A stretch of 64,000 bases of DNA, from assembly GCA_049841275.1 (NCBI GenBank), contig JASGDN010000025.1, forward strand, positions 1 through 64,000, in the 5' to 3' direction. Source of the stretch: JASGDN01 sp049841275 (GTDB lineage: Bacteria; Chloroflexota; Chloroflexia; Thermomicrobiales; UBA6265). This document shows positions 34,161-42,925 of the stretch, in pieces (positions within the stretch are counted from its first letter, which is position 1; each line of letters begins with the position of its first letter). Below the pieces are notes generated by a model. That model was not told the DNA's origin and did not search any database. It worked only from the letters and a program-made list of their open reading frames with translations. A program made the position numbers and the translations under genes.

Positions 34161-36097
34161 TGGTGCTCCTGGTGTGTTGGGCTGTTGCGCGGGTGATCGG
34201 TGTCGCGCGTCGATTCGAGGGCGCGAATCAGGCTTGAGGCATCGTATGGACCCTTGTGGCGCTTGCCGTTGACGAAGAATGTCGGCGTGCCGTGGACGTC
34301 CATCAATTCGGCATCAAGCATATCGTCCCGGACATGGGCGAGGGTCTCGGCATCGTGCATGTCTGCTTCGAAGCGATCGAGGTCGAGGTCCAGATCCTCG
34401 GCGTAGCGAAGCAGGTCGTCCAGGTCCAGCGCATCCTGATGGGCGAAGAGATGGGGGCCATAGACGAAGAAGTCGCCCTGGCGTGCGGCGGCCTCGCTCG
34501 CATAGGCCGCTTCCAGGGCGTATGGGTGGACGTGCGTCAGTGGCAGGTGACGCCAGACGTACCGCAACTCGTTCCCGAAGTACGCGCGCACGTCGTCGAT
34601 GGAGCCCGTGGCGCGGCTGCAGAACGGGCATTCGAAGTCGCCGTATTCCACCAGCGTCAGCGGGGCGTCCACCGGGCCGCGGATATGGTCCCGCGCAGGA
34701 TCGACCGGCCGTACCAGTTTCAGGAGCTGCGTCGAGGGCGGCTGCACGCGGTCCAGCACGCGGAAAATGATCCAGCCGAGCGCGAAGGCAAGCACGGAGG
34801 CCAGCAGCACGCCGACGCGTGCCTCGTCCTGCACCAGCGGATCGTCGATGGCGAGGTCGACGATGAAGAGCGCAATCGTGAAGCCGATCCCGGAGAGCGC
34901 CGCACCCCCGGCGATGCGTCCGAAGGTGAGGCCCGGTGCGAGCTCGCCGAGGTGTAGCAGGCGGAGGAGGCCTGTGCTGCCAGCGATGCCGATCAGCTTG
35001 CCGAGCACAAGTCCGGCGACGATGCCCCAGGTGACCGGCGAACGCATTGCGCCGCTCAGGGTGTCGCCGCTGAGCACGACGCCAGCATTTGCCAGCGCGA
35101 AGATCGGGAGGATGAGGACGTTGCTGTACGGCTCGTACTGGTCCCGCAGCCGTTCGTTGACGGAGACGGCGTTGCGCAGGCCGCGCGCCGCGATGCGGGC
35201 GTAGGCCGGGTTCGGCGATTGCTGGAAGGCTCGGGCGAGGTCCGCTGTCTGCCGCACATCCCGTTGCCGTGGTTCGTAGACCGGGATCAGCAGGGCGACG
35301 GCGACCCCGGCCAGGGTTGCGTGGAGGCCGGAGGCATACGTCGCGCTCCAGGCGATGAGGGCCAGGGCCAGGTAGGCCGGCCCGAGATTGCTGCCGAGAT
35401 CCGTCGGGATAGAGCGAAGCGCCCAGATTCCGGCTAGGGCAAGGATAGCGATTGGCAATGGCGCGACGTTCAGGCGGTCGGTGTAGAAGATCGCGATCAC
35501 CAACAACGCGCCGATATCGTCCACCACGGCGAGGGCGAGCAGGAAGATGCGCAGGTGGCCGGGGAATTTCGGCCCGGCCACCGCCAGCGCGCCGAGCAGG
35601 AAGGCGGTGTCCGTCGAGATGACGACGCCCCAGGCGTGCGACGCATCGGTTCCATGATTGAAGGCGAGGAAGATCACCGCCGGCATTACGAGACCGGCGA
35701 TAGCGGCGGCCACCGGGACGACCGCGCGAGCGCGGTTGCTCAGCTCGCCGAGGGTGAATTCGCGTTTGACCTCTAGCCCGACCACGAAGAAGAAGAGCGT
35801 CATCAACACGTCGTTCACGATGTGCCGGAAGCTCATCTCCACCGAGAACGAGGCGGCTTTCAGTTCGAGCCGGGCTTCCCAGAAGGAGCGGTAGCTGTCG
35901 CCCCACGGCCAGTTCGCCCAGATCAGCGCGGCCAGCGTTGCGAGTAGGAGCAGCGCCGCCGAGCCTTGCTCCGAGGCAGTGATGCCGCGCATCGGCGCGA
36001 TCAGCCGCGCGAGGACGGGATGAGCGCCGGCGGTATGCGTATCGCTGGATTGATCGTCTTCGGGTGACTCGGCAGGCGTTTGAACGGGATCGGACAC
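34157..36097 (-). CDS. nhaA: NhaA Na+/H+ antiporter fused to a DsbA-like thioredoxin domain
   Basis: This 646-residue protein has two parts. Residues about 30-430 form NhaA with eleven or so spans. NHGTDASHAWGVVISTDTAF and LALAVVDDIGALLVIAIFYT hold the ion-binding Asp pair (VVDD). Residues about 455-640 form a DsbA-like fold with FECPFCSRATGS (active-site CPFC) and the cis-proline loop GTPTFFVNGKRH. The fusion occurs in other bacteria, but the role of the redox domain is not established. It may face the cytoplasm or the outside depending on topology. The phosphatase gene overlaps its stop. Confidence 0.93.
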   Translation of the reverse strand: MSDPVQTPAESPEDDQSSDTHTAGAHPVLARLIAPMRGITASEQGSAALLLLATLAALIWANWPWGDSYRSFWEARLELKAASFSVEMSFRHIVNDVLMTLFFFVVGLEVKREFTLGELSNRARAVVPVAAAIAGLVMPAVIFLAFNHGTDASHAWGVVISTDTAFLLGALAVAGPKFPGHLRIFLLALAVVDDIGALLVIAIFYTDRLNVAPLPIAILALAGIWALRSIPTDLGSNLGPAYLALALIAWSATYASGLHATLAGVAVALLIPVYEPRQRDVRQTADLARAFQQSPNPAYARIAARGLRNAVSVNERLRDQYEPYSNVLILPIFALANAGVVLSGDTLSGAMRSPVTWGIVAGLVLGKLIGIAGSTGLLRLLHLGELAPGLTFGRIAGGAALSGIGFTIALFIVDLAIDDPLVQDEARVGVLLASVLAFALGWIIFRVLDRVQPPSTQLLKLVRPVDPARDHIRGPVDAPLTLVEYGDFECPFCSRATGSIDDVRAYFGNELRYVWRHLPLTHVHPYALEAAYASEAAARQGDFFVYGPHLFAHQDALDLDDLLRYAEDLDLDLDRFEADMHDAETLAHVRDDMLDAELMDVHGTPTFFVNGKRHKGPYDASSLIRALESTRDTDHPRNSPTHQEHQ

Positions 36098-36159
36098 TCG
36101 GGTGCTCCTGGCCGATGATGAGCGTGAGCACCGTGGAGGGATGGGTATCCGGCATCCTC

Positions 36160-36199
36160 ATGCTCGGAGACGCGACTACGCGTCCCCGTCTCTGAGCAT
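36160..36199. terminator. Hairpin between nhaA and the nucleoside hydrolase
   Basis: ATGCTCGGAGAC (36160-36171) pairs with GTCTCTGAGCAT (36188-36199) with one G-T pair. A competing inner stem GACGCG-ACTA-CGCGTC exists. It could end the nucleoside hydrolase transcript. A T6 tract on the minus strand lies before the stem (36218-36223), not after it, so the arrangement is not a classic terminator. Confidence 0.5.
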
Positions 36200-36265
36200 A
36201 TCAGGCCGCCTTCTTCCGAAAAAATCCCCCGAATGGCGAGCGTTTTCGTCGTTCCGGCAGGATGC

Positions 36266-37195
36266 TCAGTTCGCGATCCGTTCCGCGATGAATGCCTCGC
36301 TTGTCTCCCGGTCGAGGTCCAGAGCCACTCGCGCCGTCGCCGGGCGATCGTCGGCCGGTGGGTAGCCAACCGTCATCGCCTTCGTGAACGTTCCGGTCAG
36401 TTCCACCCGCACGGCGAGATCTGTCCAGCGCAGGATGTCCGGCCGCACGATCGTGGCAGCGGCCAGCGGGTCGTGCAGGAATGTGTCGCCGCCGCGCGCC
36501 ACGAAACCGGGATAGTCCGCGATCTGCTGGGCGACTGCATCGTGATACGGCGTGCCCTTAGCCCGCAAGGCGTCTACCCCGGTGCGGTCGATCAGCGCGC
36601 GCAGCGTCACGTCCAGCGGAACCAGCGACATCGATGCGCCGGACGAGAAGACGATGTGGGCCGCATCCGGATCGCAGCGGATGTTGTGCTCTGCGGGTCC
36701 GGCTCCGGAGGTCGGCGTCACGGCGAACCAGCCGCCCATGATCGTCAGGTGGTTCAGCGAGGTGGCGAATCGTGGTTCCCGCGTGATGGCGGCGGCCACG
36801 TTCGTGAGCGGTCCGACCGCGAGCAGATGGATCTCGCCGGGATTTGCCAGCACATGCTCGATCAGGAAGTCGACGGCGTGCTGGTCGGGTCCGGCGGCGA
36901 ACCGCTCGCTGTCGCCTTCGCCCAGCAGCCCGACGCCCTCGTGTCCCGGCCAGTAGATCGGTTGCAACCCCAGCAGTGGCGCGGAGATGCCTTCGTAGAC
37001 GGGGATGGTTGCAGCGTCCCCTCCCCGCAAGGCGAGGAGTTTCCGCGCCATGCGCGCCCGCAGCGCGACATCGGCGTAGACGGTGGTGATCGCGTCGAGC
37101 TGGATCTCCGGTGATCCCAGCAGGAAGGCGAGGGCGATGCAATCGTCGACATCGGTGCCGATGTCGGTATCGAGGACGATGCGGATGGGCGGCAT
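36266..37195 (-). CDS. Inosine/uridine-preferring nucleoside hydrolase family protein
   Basis: This 309-residue hydrolase splits the N-glycosidic bond of nucleosides. The calcium-binding DTDIGTDVDDCIAL (DxDxxxDD) opens the protein. LLAVGPLTNVAAAI, EHNIRCDPDAAHIV (His/Asn/Asp site) and a C-terminal HDPLAAATIV complete the family pattern. Normal family length is about 310-320. GGAGG lies eight bases upstream of the ATG. It probably works in nucleoside salvage. No transport gene is adjacent. Confidence 0.93.
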   Translation of the reverse strand: MPPIRIVLDTDIGTDVDDCIALAFLLGSPEIQLDAITTVYADVALRARMARKLLALRGGDAATIPVYEGISAPLLGLQPIYWPGHEGVGLLGEGDSERFAAGPDQHAVDFLIEHVLANPGEIHLLAVGPLTNVAAAITREPRFATSLNHLTIMGGWFAVTPTSGAGPAEHNIRCDPDAAHIVFSSGASMSLVPLDVTLRALIDRTGVDALRAKGTPYHDAVAQQIADYPGFVARGGDTFLHDPLAAATIVRPDILRWTDLAVRVELTGTFTKAMTVGYPPADDRPATARVALDLDRETSEAFIAERIAN

Positions 37196-37427
37196 GAAGA
37201 CCTCCGAGAGTGACGAGTCCGGGCACGGGAGCGCACATGTGCGGCCCGATGCAATCGCTCCGCATCATATGGGCGTACATCCGGCGTGACCATACGTGGA
37301 GCATATGTGTATTCCGGTAGGGTTGCAGCGTCGAGCGGTACGCCCGGTCGATGGGTCAGGGAACCGGCTCGACATCGTCGTCGCACTCGTTCATCCACCT
37401 ACCAAGGCCCATCAGGAGCATCCTGCC

Positions 37428-38498
37428 ATGTCCAGGAACGATTCGTTACTCGATCGCATTCGTTCGGGGAATATCGATCGCAGGCATCTCATCGGCGGCG
37501 CAGCTGGCGTGACCACGGCGGCGACCGCTGCCTTCGCGCTCGGTTCACTCGTCTCGGCGCAGACAACCGATTCGTCGACGGCGACGCCGGAAGCCGGGTC
37601 GGGATCGTCCGGGGCGTCTGGATCGAGCGGGAGTTCGCATTCGTCCGAGATGGCGACCGCGATCACCGACCGTTCCGCCGAGGTGATTGCCTCGGTGAAG
37701 GCCGACCGGGACGCTCTCGCATCGTCGCTCGATACCTCCGCCATCGACGAACTGCTTTCGCTGGCGAGCGATCTCCAGACGAAGGCGGAAGCGGCGGCAG
37801 TCGGCTCCAGCAAGGAGTCTTCTTCCACGTCGTCCACGTCGTCCACGGCCTCCACGTCGGACACTGCGACGCCGGAGGCGTCGTCCGGGTCGTCCACAAC
37901 CTCCACGTCCACCTCGTCGTCAGCGAACGCGCCCGGCAAGATCGAGCTTGCCTTCGCGGCGGCCCGCACGGCTCAGGCTGCCCGCGCGACGATCGTCGCC
38001 CAGCTGGCGAATTTCGGGCTGCCATCCGAGCAGGCACGTTTGAGCCGGGCGCTCTCCCGCATCTATGACGATGTGAAGGACCTCGCCACGAAGGCCAGTT
38101 CCGCGGGCGAGGAGGACGCCTCTACCCTGGTCACCCACGCCGAGACCACCTACAAGAGCGCCTACGACGCCTATGGCGCGAAGACCTATGCCCGGGCGAC
38201 GGCATACGGCGAGGCGACATCCCATCTCGGTGAAGCTGCCGCGGCAGTGCTCGGCCGGCGCCGCGCCGCCGAGATGGGCGGCTGGGGACGTGGTCGCGAT
38301 GGCGGTCGTTCTGGCGGAATGGGCATGTCCGGCCGTGGAGGCGGAATGAGCGGCGGCAAGCGCGACGGATCGGGGGCCGGTTCTGGCGGGAGCGACAGCA
38401 CGACGGCTACGCCATCAGCGGATTCGTCCTCCGGTTCGGATACGGATTCGACCGGCGATACATCCACGCCCGTGGAGGTGCCGGAACCGTCGTTCTAG
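37428..38498 (+). CDS. Tat-exported Ser/Thr-rich protein with Gly/Arg-rich region, unknown function
   Basis: The 356-residue protein is not recognisable. A twin-arginine signal (IDRRHLIGGAAGVTTAATAAFALGSLVSAQ) is followed by Ser/Gly/Thr linkers and an Ala-rich helical domain of about 90 residues (KIELAFAAARTAQAARATI to AAAVLGRRRAAEMGG). A Gly/Arg-rich stretch (GRGRDGGRSGGMGMSG) and an acidic Thr/Ser tail complete it. The helical region might bind nucleic acid or a polymer, but nothing proves it. AGGAG lies nine bases before the ATG. A strong hairpin follows. Confidence 0.75.
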   Translation: MSRNDSLLDRIRSGNIDRRHLIGGAAGVTTAATAAFALGSLVSAQTTDSSTATPEAGSGSSGASGSSGSSHSSEMATAITDRSAEVIASVKADRDALASSLDTSAIDELLSLASDLQTKAEAAAVGSSKESSSTSSTSSTASTSDTATPEASSGSSTTSTSTSSSANAPGKIELAFAAARTAQAARATIVAQLANFGLPSEQARLSRALSRIYDDVKDLATKASSAGEEDASTLVTHAETTYKSAYDAYGAKTYARATAYGEATSHLGEAAAAVLGRRRAAEMGGWGRGRDGGRSGGMGMSGRGGGMSGGKRDGSGAGSGGSDSTTATPSADSSSGSDTDSTGDTSTPVEVPEPSF

Positions 38499-38528
38499 GC
38501 TTGATCCCTGGATGAGGTGAATTGATGA

Positions 38529-38561
38529 ACAGGAGGGATGCGATCATCGCATCCCTCCTGT
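38529..38561. terminator. Bidirectional terminator hairpin
   Basis: A perfect 15-bp stem (ACAGGAGGGATGCGA and complement) has a 3-base loop. It lies between convergent genes ending at 38498 and 38616. The T content after it is low on both strands. Confidence 0.75.
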
Positions 38562-38615
38562 CGCGTTTGCCAGGTTTGTGGGGTCGTCGTCCCGGATTCG
38601 GGCATCGGCTCGCGG

Positions 38616-39566
38616 CTAGCTTACGATGAATATCGTGTGCATTCCGTGGAATGCATGCGGGTCTCCAATGCCGGCTGTCGGGAACCAGCAACTCCCCACA
38701 TACGTGCCGGTTTCGAGGGAGATGGCGTGCCACGTGACGGTCCCGATCGATTGGGATGGGGTGACGGCGACGGTCTCCAGATCGCACCAGCACAATCCTT
38801 CGGCCACCGGCGTTCCGGTCATGGCCGACGCGTACAGTGCGGCAATGTCGTCATCGGTTGTTCCGTCGGGAACCTTGTCCACTTCCAGGAAATGCGGCTG
38901 GGCGCCCTGGTTCTCCACGCGGAAGATGTGGTCCCCGGCCACGAGGTTGCCTTCCACCGCGATGCTGAACTCGATCATGGTCACCGTGACATCGGATTCG
39001 GGTTCTGGCAGGTCCGCTGCGGCCTCGCCAGTGACCTTAACCACGACGGGCATTTGGGGAGACTCGAGATTGTCTCCCCAGGCGATCCAATCGCCCTCTG
39101 TCAGATCGATGACCGCGCTTCCCGTGGCTCCTGGGGCACTGGCCGCGCCGCCGGCGAAGTCCGACCGGTAGACGAAGGTCGGCAGCGGGGTCGTTTCCCC
39201 GGTATCGGCGTCGCTGGCCGGCGTGGCATCACCGCCTGCCGGCGGACCGAACATGGTGAAGAACTCGTCGGTGGTGATGCCATACGGCTTGACGAAAGCC
39301 ACCGTCGCTCCCCAGTCGACATCGGGAGGTCCGGTGACGGTCACAAGGTAGCGACCAGCTGTGAGTGTCTCGGGGATGCCCTCGAAGCTGTCGGCAGTGA
39401 CGGTCACATCGATGGTTGGTAGCCCGAGACTGGAGAGATCTGCTGGGGAGGCGGCGAGGAGCGGCATGGATCGCGCCAGGCTCCAACCCAGCCCCGCGCC
39501 GACGAGACCCTTGACCAACCGACGGCGATCGACGGATGAACCATTGAACGGAAACACCGTGTTCAT
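38616..39566 (-). CDS. Tat-exported protein of unknown function with cupredoxin-like C-terminus
   Basis: The 316-residue protein has a twin-arginine-type signal (VDRRRLVKGLVGAGLGWSLA) and two related beta-rich halves, each beginning with an IEF/TVTADSF-like strand. FRVENQGAQPHFLEVDKVPDG and, near the end, LETGTYVGSCWFPTAG with GDPHAFHGMHTIFIV resemble cupredoxin-like fold elements with His, Cys and Met residues. I infer a secreted, possibly metal-binding protein; no named family is certain. Confidence 0.7.
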   Translation of the reverse strand: MNTVFPFNGSSVDRRRLVKGLVGAGLGWSLARSMPLLAASPADLSSLGLPTIDVTVTADSFEGIPETLTAGRYLVTVTGPPDVDWGATVAFVKPYGITTDEFFTMFGPPAGGDATPASDADTGETTPLPTFVYRSDFAGGAASAPGATGSAVIDLTEGDWIAWGDNLESPQMPVVVKVTGEAAADLPEPESDVTVTMIEFSIAVEGNLVAGDHIFRVENQGAQPHFLEVDKVPDGTTDDDIAALYASAMTGTPVAEGLCWCDLETVAVTPSQSIGTVTWHAISLETGTYVGSCWFPTAGIGDPHAFHGMHTIFIVS

Positions 39567-39826
39567 GAGGCATGCATCCCCTTCAAGTGATGTTCGCGGC
39601 TGGACAGAGGGGGACCCGCCTCGCATTTTAGGCATGAATCACGATCGGTCAATCGCCCCGGCTGGTACGGGGTGCTGCGCGCGGTCCGAAGTGGTGAGGA
39701 GGATGCAGGGTCGAACTGGCATTCAGGCACGAGACCCGCACGCTGTCTCGTTCCGCGGGCGTACAGCCGTGCATCCCCCGGCGGCGGCCTGGCGTACGTG
39801 AGCGTGAAGGAAAGGATGCACTCCGG

Positions 39827-40726
39827 ATGCCTGTTCCATCCCTCCCTCTCCGCCGTTCCGGACTGCTGATCGCGATTGTGTCTGCGTTGCTTGCATTTGC
39901 TCCGGCTGCATCTGCGTTCGTGCAGGCGACGCCAGAGGCACGGATGTCCTATGCGGTCCGGGCCGATCTCGTCTACGGCAGGGTGGACGGGCAGGCGCTC
40001 AACCTCGATGCCTGGCTGCCAGACGATGGCAAGACGGACCGTCCGGTTGTTGTGGTCGTCCACGGCGGCGGGTGGATTGGTGGCGACAAGGCCGATCCGC
40101 ACCGGCAAACGATCGCAACCACGCTGGTGGAGGACGGGTTTGTGGTCGCCTCCGTCAACTACAGCCTTGCCCCGGACCAGGTCTTTCCGTAGCCAGTCTC
40201 CGACGTGCAGGATGCCATTGCCTGGCTGCGCGAACCAGCGCAGGTGTCCGCGCTTGGTATCGATCCCGCGAAGATCGCCGTTCTCGGCGATTCCTCCGGT
40301 GGGAACCTCGTCGGCCTCGTCGGCGCGATGGGCGACGGCCCGCTCGATACGGGCTCGCGCGTGGCGGCGGTCGTTTCCCTCTCCGGACCGATGTCGTTCG
40401 AGGTCGATCTTGCCTCTGGCGGCGGCGCGTCGAGCGTCCTGCGCTACCTTGGCTGTACCGACGAGGCCGCCTGCCCGAACCGCACGCTGGCGTCTCCTGC
40501 ACATTACGTCGACCCGACCGACCCGCCCTTCCTGCTGGTGAACGGGACGGAGGACATGACGGTCACAACGCTTCAGGTCGAGGTGATGGCCCAGGCGCTG
40601 GATGCGGCAGGGGTGGAGCACGAGGATCTGGTCATTCCTGGCAACCTGCACGGCAGTTCGCTGTGGCAGGACCCGCTGGTCGTGGCTGACGTGCTCGCGT
40701 TCCTCCACACGCGCCTCGGCGCCTGA
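39827..40726 (+). pseudogene. Secreted alpha/beta hydrolase interrupted by an in-frame amber codon
   Basis: A 27-residue signal peptide (RRSGLLIAIVSALLAFAPAASA) leads to an esterase/lipase-type hydrolase. VVVVVHGGGWIGGDK is the oxyanion motif, LGDSSGGNLVG the nucleophile Ser, NGTEDMTV the Asp and NLHGSS the His. A TAG at 40190-40192 falls between PDQVFP and PVSDVQDAIAWL, in the same frame, where relatives continue without a break (often Ala or Gln). Everything needed for activity lies on both sides, so a single C-to-T change from CAG would explain the loss. Readthrough or assembly error are alternatives. Confidence 0.85.
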
Positions 40727-40781
40727 GTTCGGCGTGCATGGCATCGCCCCTGCGCAAACGGCGTGACAAGGAGAGACGACG

Positions 40782-41042
40782 ATGAGCGAGAATATCGAAC
40801 GACGAGCGGATGTGAACCCCGAGCGGGGCGAGCATGAATATGGGGACGTGGAGTTCGCCGATCCGGTGAACAACACATATCCGATCGATACCCCGAAGCA
40901 CATCCGGGCGGCGTGGAGTTATATCAACCATCCCGATAATGCGGCGAAATACGACGCAACGGATGTGAACACGATCAAGGGGCGGATCGAGCGCGCCGCG
41001 AGGCGGCATGGGATCGCGATCGACCCGGAGACGGAAGATTGA
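40782..41042 (+). CDS. Small conserved protein, DUF6582-like
   Basis: The 86-residue charged cytoplasmic protein contains FADPVNNTYPIDTPKHIRAAWSY and ends in a basic-acidic KGRIERAARRHGIAI. This pattern (YPIDTxxHxxAAWSYI, IKxRI...A) belongs to a widespread small family also found on phages. GGAGA precedes the ATG. Function unknown. Confidence 0.8.
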   Translation: MSENIERRADVNPERGEHEYGDVEFADPVNNTYPIDTPKHIRAAWSYINHPDNAAKYDATDVNTIKGRIERAARRHGIAIDPETED

Positions 41043-41078
41043 GACGGCGATTGCGTCGTCCGTCCGGCACCGTCCCGC

Positions 41079-41663
41079 TCAGGCATCGGCATCCAACGGT
41101 CCCCACTGCGAGGACGGCAGGTGCAGCAGCACGAGCGTGAGCAACGCGAGCACGGAGTTGCGGAACGCCGGGTCGAGACCGTTCCAGGCACTCGATTTCC
41201 ACATCTGGAACCACTCCCCGCCGATGGCGATGAATCCACCGAAGAAGAGCAGGATCAGCATCGCCAGCCCGAGCGTCGCGAGCGCCCGTGCCTTCCGGAA
41301 GCCTGCGTCGCTCTCTCGTTCCCGGATGGCGATTGCCACGGCGGCGAGCAGCACCACGGCGGTGATCGTCTCCCACACGATGATGCCGAGGTAGGCGATA
41401 CGCTGGACCGTTTCGTTGTCGATCGCCCGCCACATCACGTCCGGGTCGAGGCCGGTTCCCTGCGGAGCGCCGAAGTTCGTCGTGTCCATCGACAGGACGT
41501 GCTGGACGAATGCCTGGTTGGTGCCAAAATCCGTGATGTTGCCGAAGGCGACGAGCGCCAGATACAGGCCGTTCAGCGCTACCAGGACGAACGCAACCCC
41601 GGGCAGCGTTCCCAGGCGCTCCCATCCCCTGCTGGTTCCATGCGACGTTCCGGACGATGACAT
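41079..41663 (-). CDS. DUF2165 family membrane protein
   Basis: The 194-residue protein has four membrane spans. GVAFVLVALNGLYLALVAFGNITDFGTNQAFVQHVL near the N-terminus is the typical DUF2165 signature. Later IVVWETITAV-like text and MWKSSAWNGLDPAFR also fit. The ATG has GGAGG seven bases upstream. Role unknown. Confidence 0.87.
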   Translation of the reverse strand: MSSSGTSHGTSRGWERLGTLPGVAFVLVALNGLYLALVAFGNITDFGTNQAFVQHVLSMDTTNFGAPQGTGLDPDVMWRAIDNETVQRIAYLGIIVWETITAVVLLAAVAIAIRERESDAGFRKARALATLGLAMLILLFFGGFIAIGGEWFQMWKSSAWNGLDPAFRNSVLALLTLVLLHLPSSQWGPLDADA

Positions 41664-41930
41664 CCCGATACCTCCTCGCGATTCGCGGCCGGACTGGCTC
41701 CCCTTCAGCGAGATGATGGCAGGGATGCGGCGCCGAAGCAATCCTTGCCTCTGTGTGGATTGTGGCTGCGATCGGTTCCTCCAGCGCAGTCCGAAATCTC
41801 GTGAGTCACCACCATTCCGGGCGGAGCTCTGATGCCCTCCCATGCTGCTTCCAGGATTCGGTCTGGGGCGCCCGGAGTTCCCTCCGCGCTCGGCTACGCC
41901 CCGTGGACAGCATGTGGTCATCTGAGCATT

Positions 41931-42003
41931 GTTCACTGAACCGATTGACATTCAGCCATCCGGTCGCTAAGATGGCGATTGTCGTCTGGTGAACGATGTT
42001 CAC
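41931..42003 (+). promoter_or_regulatory. Promoter and operators of the tetR-MMPL operon
   Basis: A sigma-70 type promoter has TTGACA (41945-41950), a 17-base spacer and TAAGAT (41968-41973). An inverted repeat GTTCA-C-TGAAC (41931-41941) lies just upstream of the -35. GTGAAC-GAT-GTTCAC (41989-42003) lies about 15 bases past the -10. Binding of the encoded TetR to either site would shut the promoter. The rest of the 372-base gap before tetR shows no gene. Confidence 0.8.
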
Positions 42004-42035
42004 TAATCCGGCTGGTGTTCGAATATGGAGGTGCA

Positions 42036-42755
42036 ATGAACGCAATCGAGGGCGTTGAACGAGGTCCGGTGGGGGGAGCGACGGCGCGACGCGAGCAGAA
42101 CCGCCGCGAGATGCGCCTCGCCATCCTCGATGCCGCGCGGGCAATCGTGGATGCGCAGGGCGCCGACAAGCTCACGCTGCGCGGGATTGCCCAGCGGCTC
42201 GGGTATTCGGCCGGCGCAATGTACGACTACTTTCCGTCAAAGGAACACATCCTCCACGCGCTCTACTTTCTCGGCACCGACGGCCTGGGACAACATCTGG
42301 CGACGACCGTCGAGGCCCTGCCGCCCGATACCCCCACCATCGATGCCATCGCCGCCCTTGCCCGGACGTATCGCGCCTACGCCCACGCTCATGTCGAGCT
42401 CTACTGGCTCGCGTTCTCCGGATTGAAGGCGCGTCCCGTTTCCGACGATTGCGATCTCGAGGAACAGCAATTCTCGACGGGCGGCTTCCTTCCGCTGCTT
42501 ACCTTGATCGACGCCGGAATCGCCAATGGCACCCTCATCGACACCGTCGAGCCGATGGCGATTGCTGCCGCCGCGTGGTCCGGGGTACACGGGTTCGTCT
42601 CCCTGGAGCTGGGCGGACACCTGTCGCCGCAGGTCTTCACCGGCCAGCCGTGGCCCGAGGACGCCGCTGGGGACGACCAGACGATCCGTGACGATCTCTT
42701 CGAGACCCTGATTCGCACATTGCTCTACGGATTCGTCCGGCGCCCGACTCCCTGA
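42036..42755 (+). CDS. TetR/AcrR-family transcriptional regulator
   Basis: The 239-residue repressor has a HTH in residues about 22-65 (LAILDAARAIVDAQGADKLTLRGIAQRLGYSAGAMYDYFPSKEHI). The C-terminal half is a TetR_C WHG-like ligand domain (IAAAAWSGVHGFVSLELGGH). The ATG has TGGAGG five bases upstream. It precedes an MMPL exporter by 170 bases in the same direction. It very likely represses itself and the exporter, as in many efflux operons. Confidence 0.93.
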   Translation: MNAIEGVERGPVGGATARREQNRREMRLAILDAARAIVDAQGADKLTLRGIAQRLGYSAGAMYDYFPSKEHILHALYFLGTDGLGQHLATTVEALPPDTPTIDAIAALARTYRAYAHAHVELYWLAFSGLKARPVSDDCDLEEQQFSTGGFLPLLTLIDAGIANGTLIDTVEPMAIAAAAWSGVHGFVSLELGGHLSPQVFTGQPWPEDAAGDDQTIRDDLFETLIRTLLYGFVRRPTP

Positions 42756-42925
42756 CACGGGGCTGGGATGGCTCCGGGAACCCACGCCCATCTTCCAACG
42801 TCGTTGTGGCGGGATCCATGCTGAATTCCGGCCGGCACGCATCATCGCGTTTCGCCGAGCCGGTCCCAATCGTCAACCTTGTGCAGATGGTGCGGGCCTT
42901 GGACGCCGTGCCGAAGGAGTTTCCG

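Noticed and set aside
34314..36161. 615-codon minus-strand frame within nhaA
   Set aside because: Same strand but different frame from a clear NhaA-DsbA gene; Arg/Pro-rich shadow.
37800..37920. CRISPR-like or tandem repeat in the Ser/Thr region
   Set aside because: Repeated TCCACGTCG units simply encode Ser/Thr linkers; no spacers or regular repeat length.
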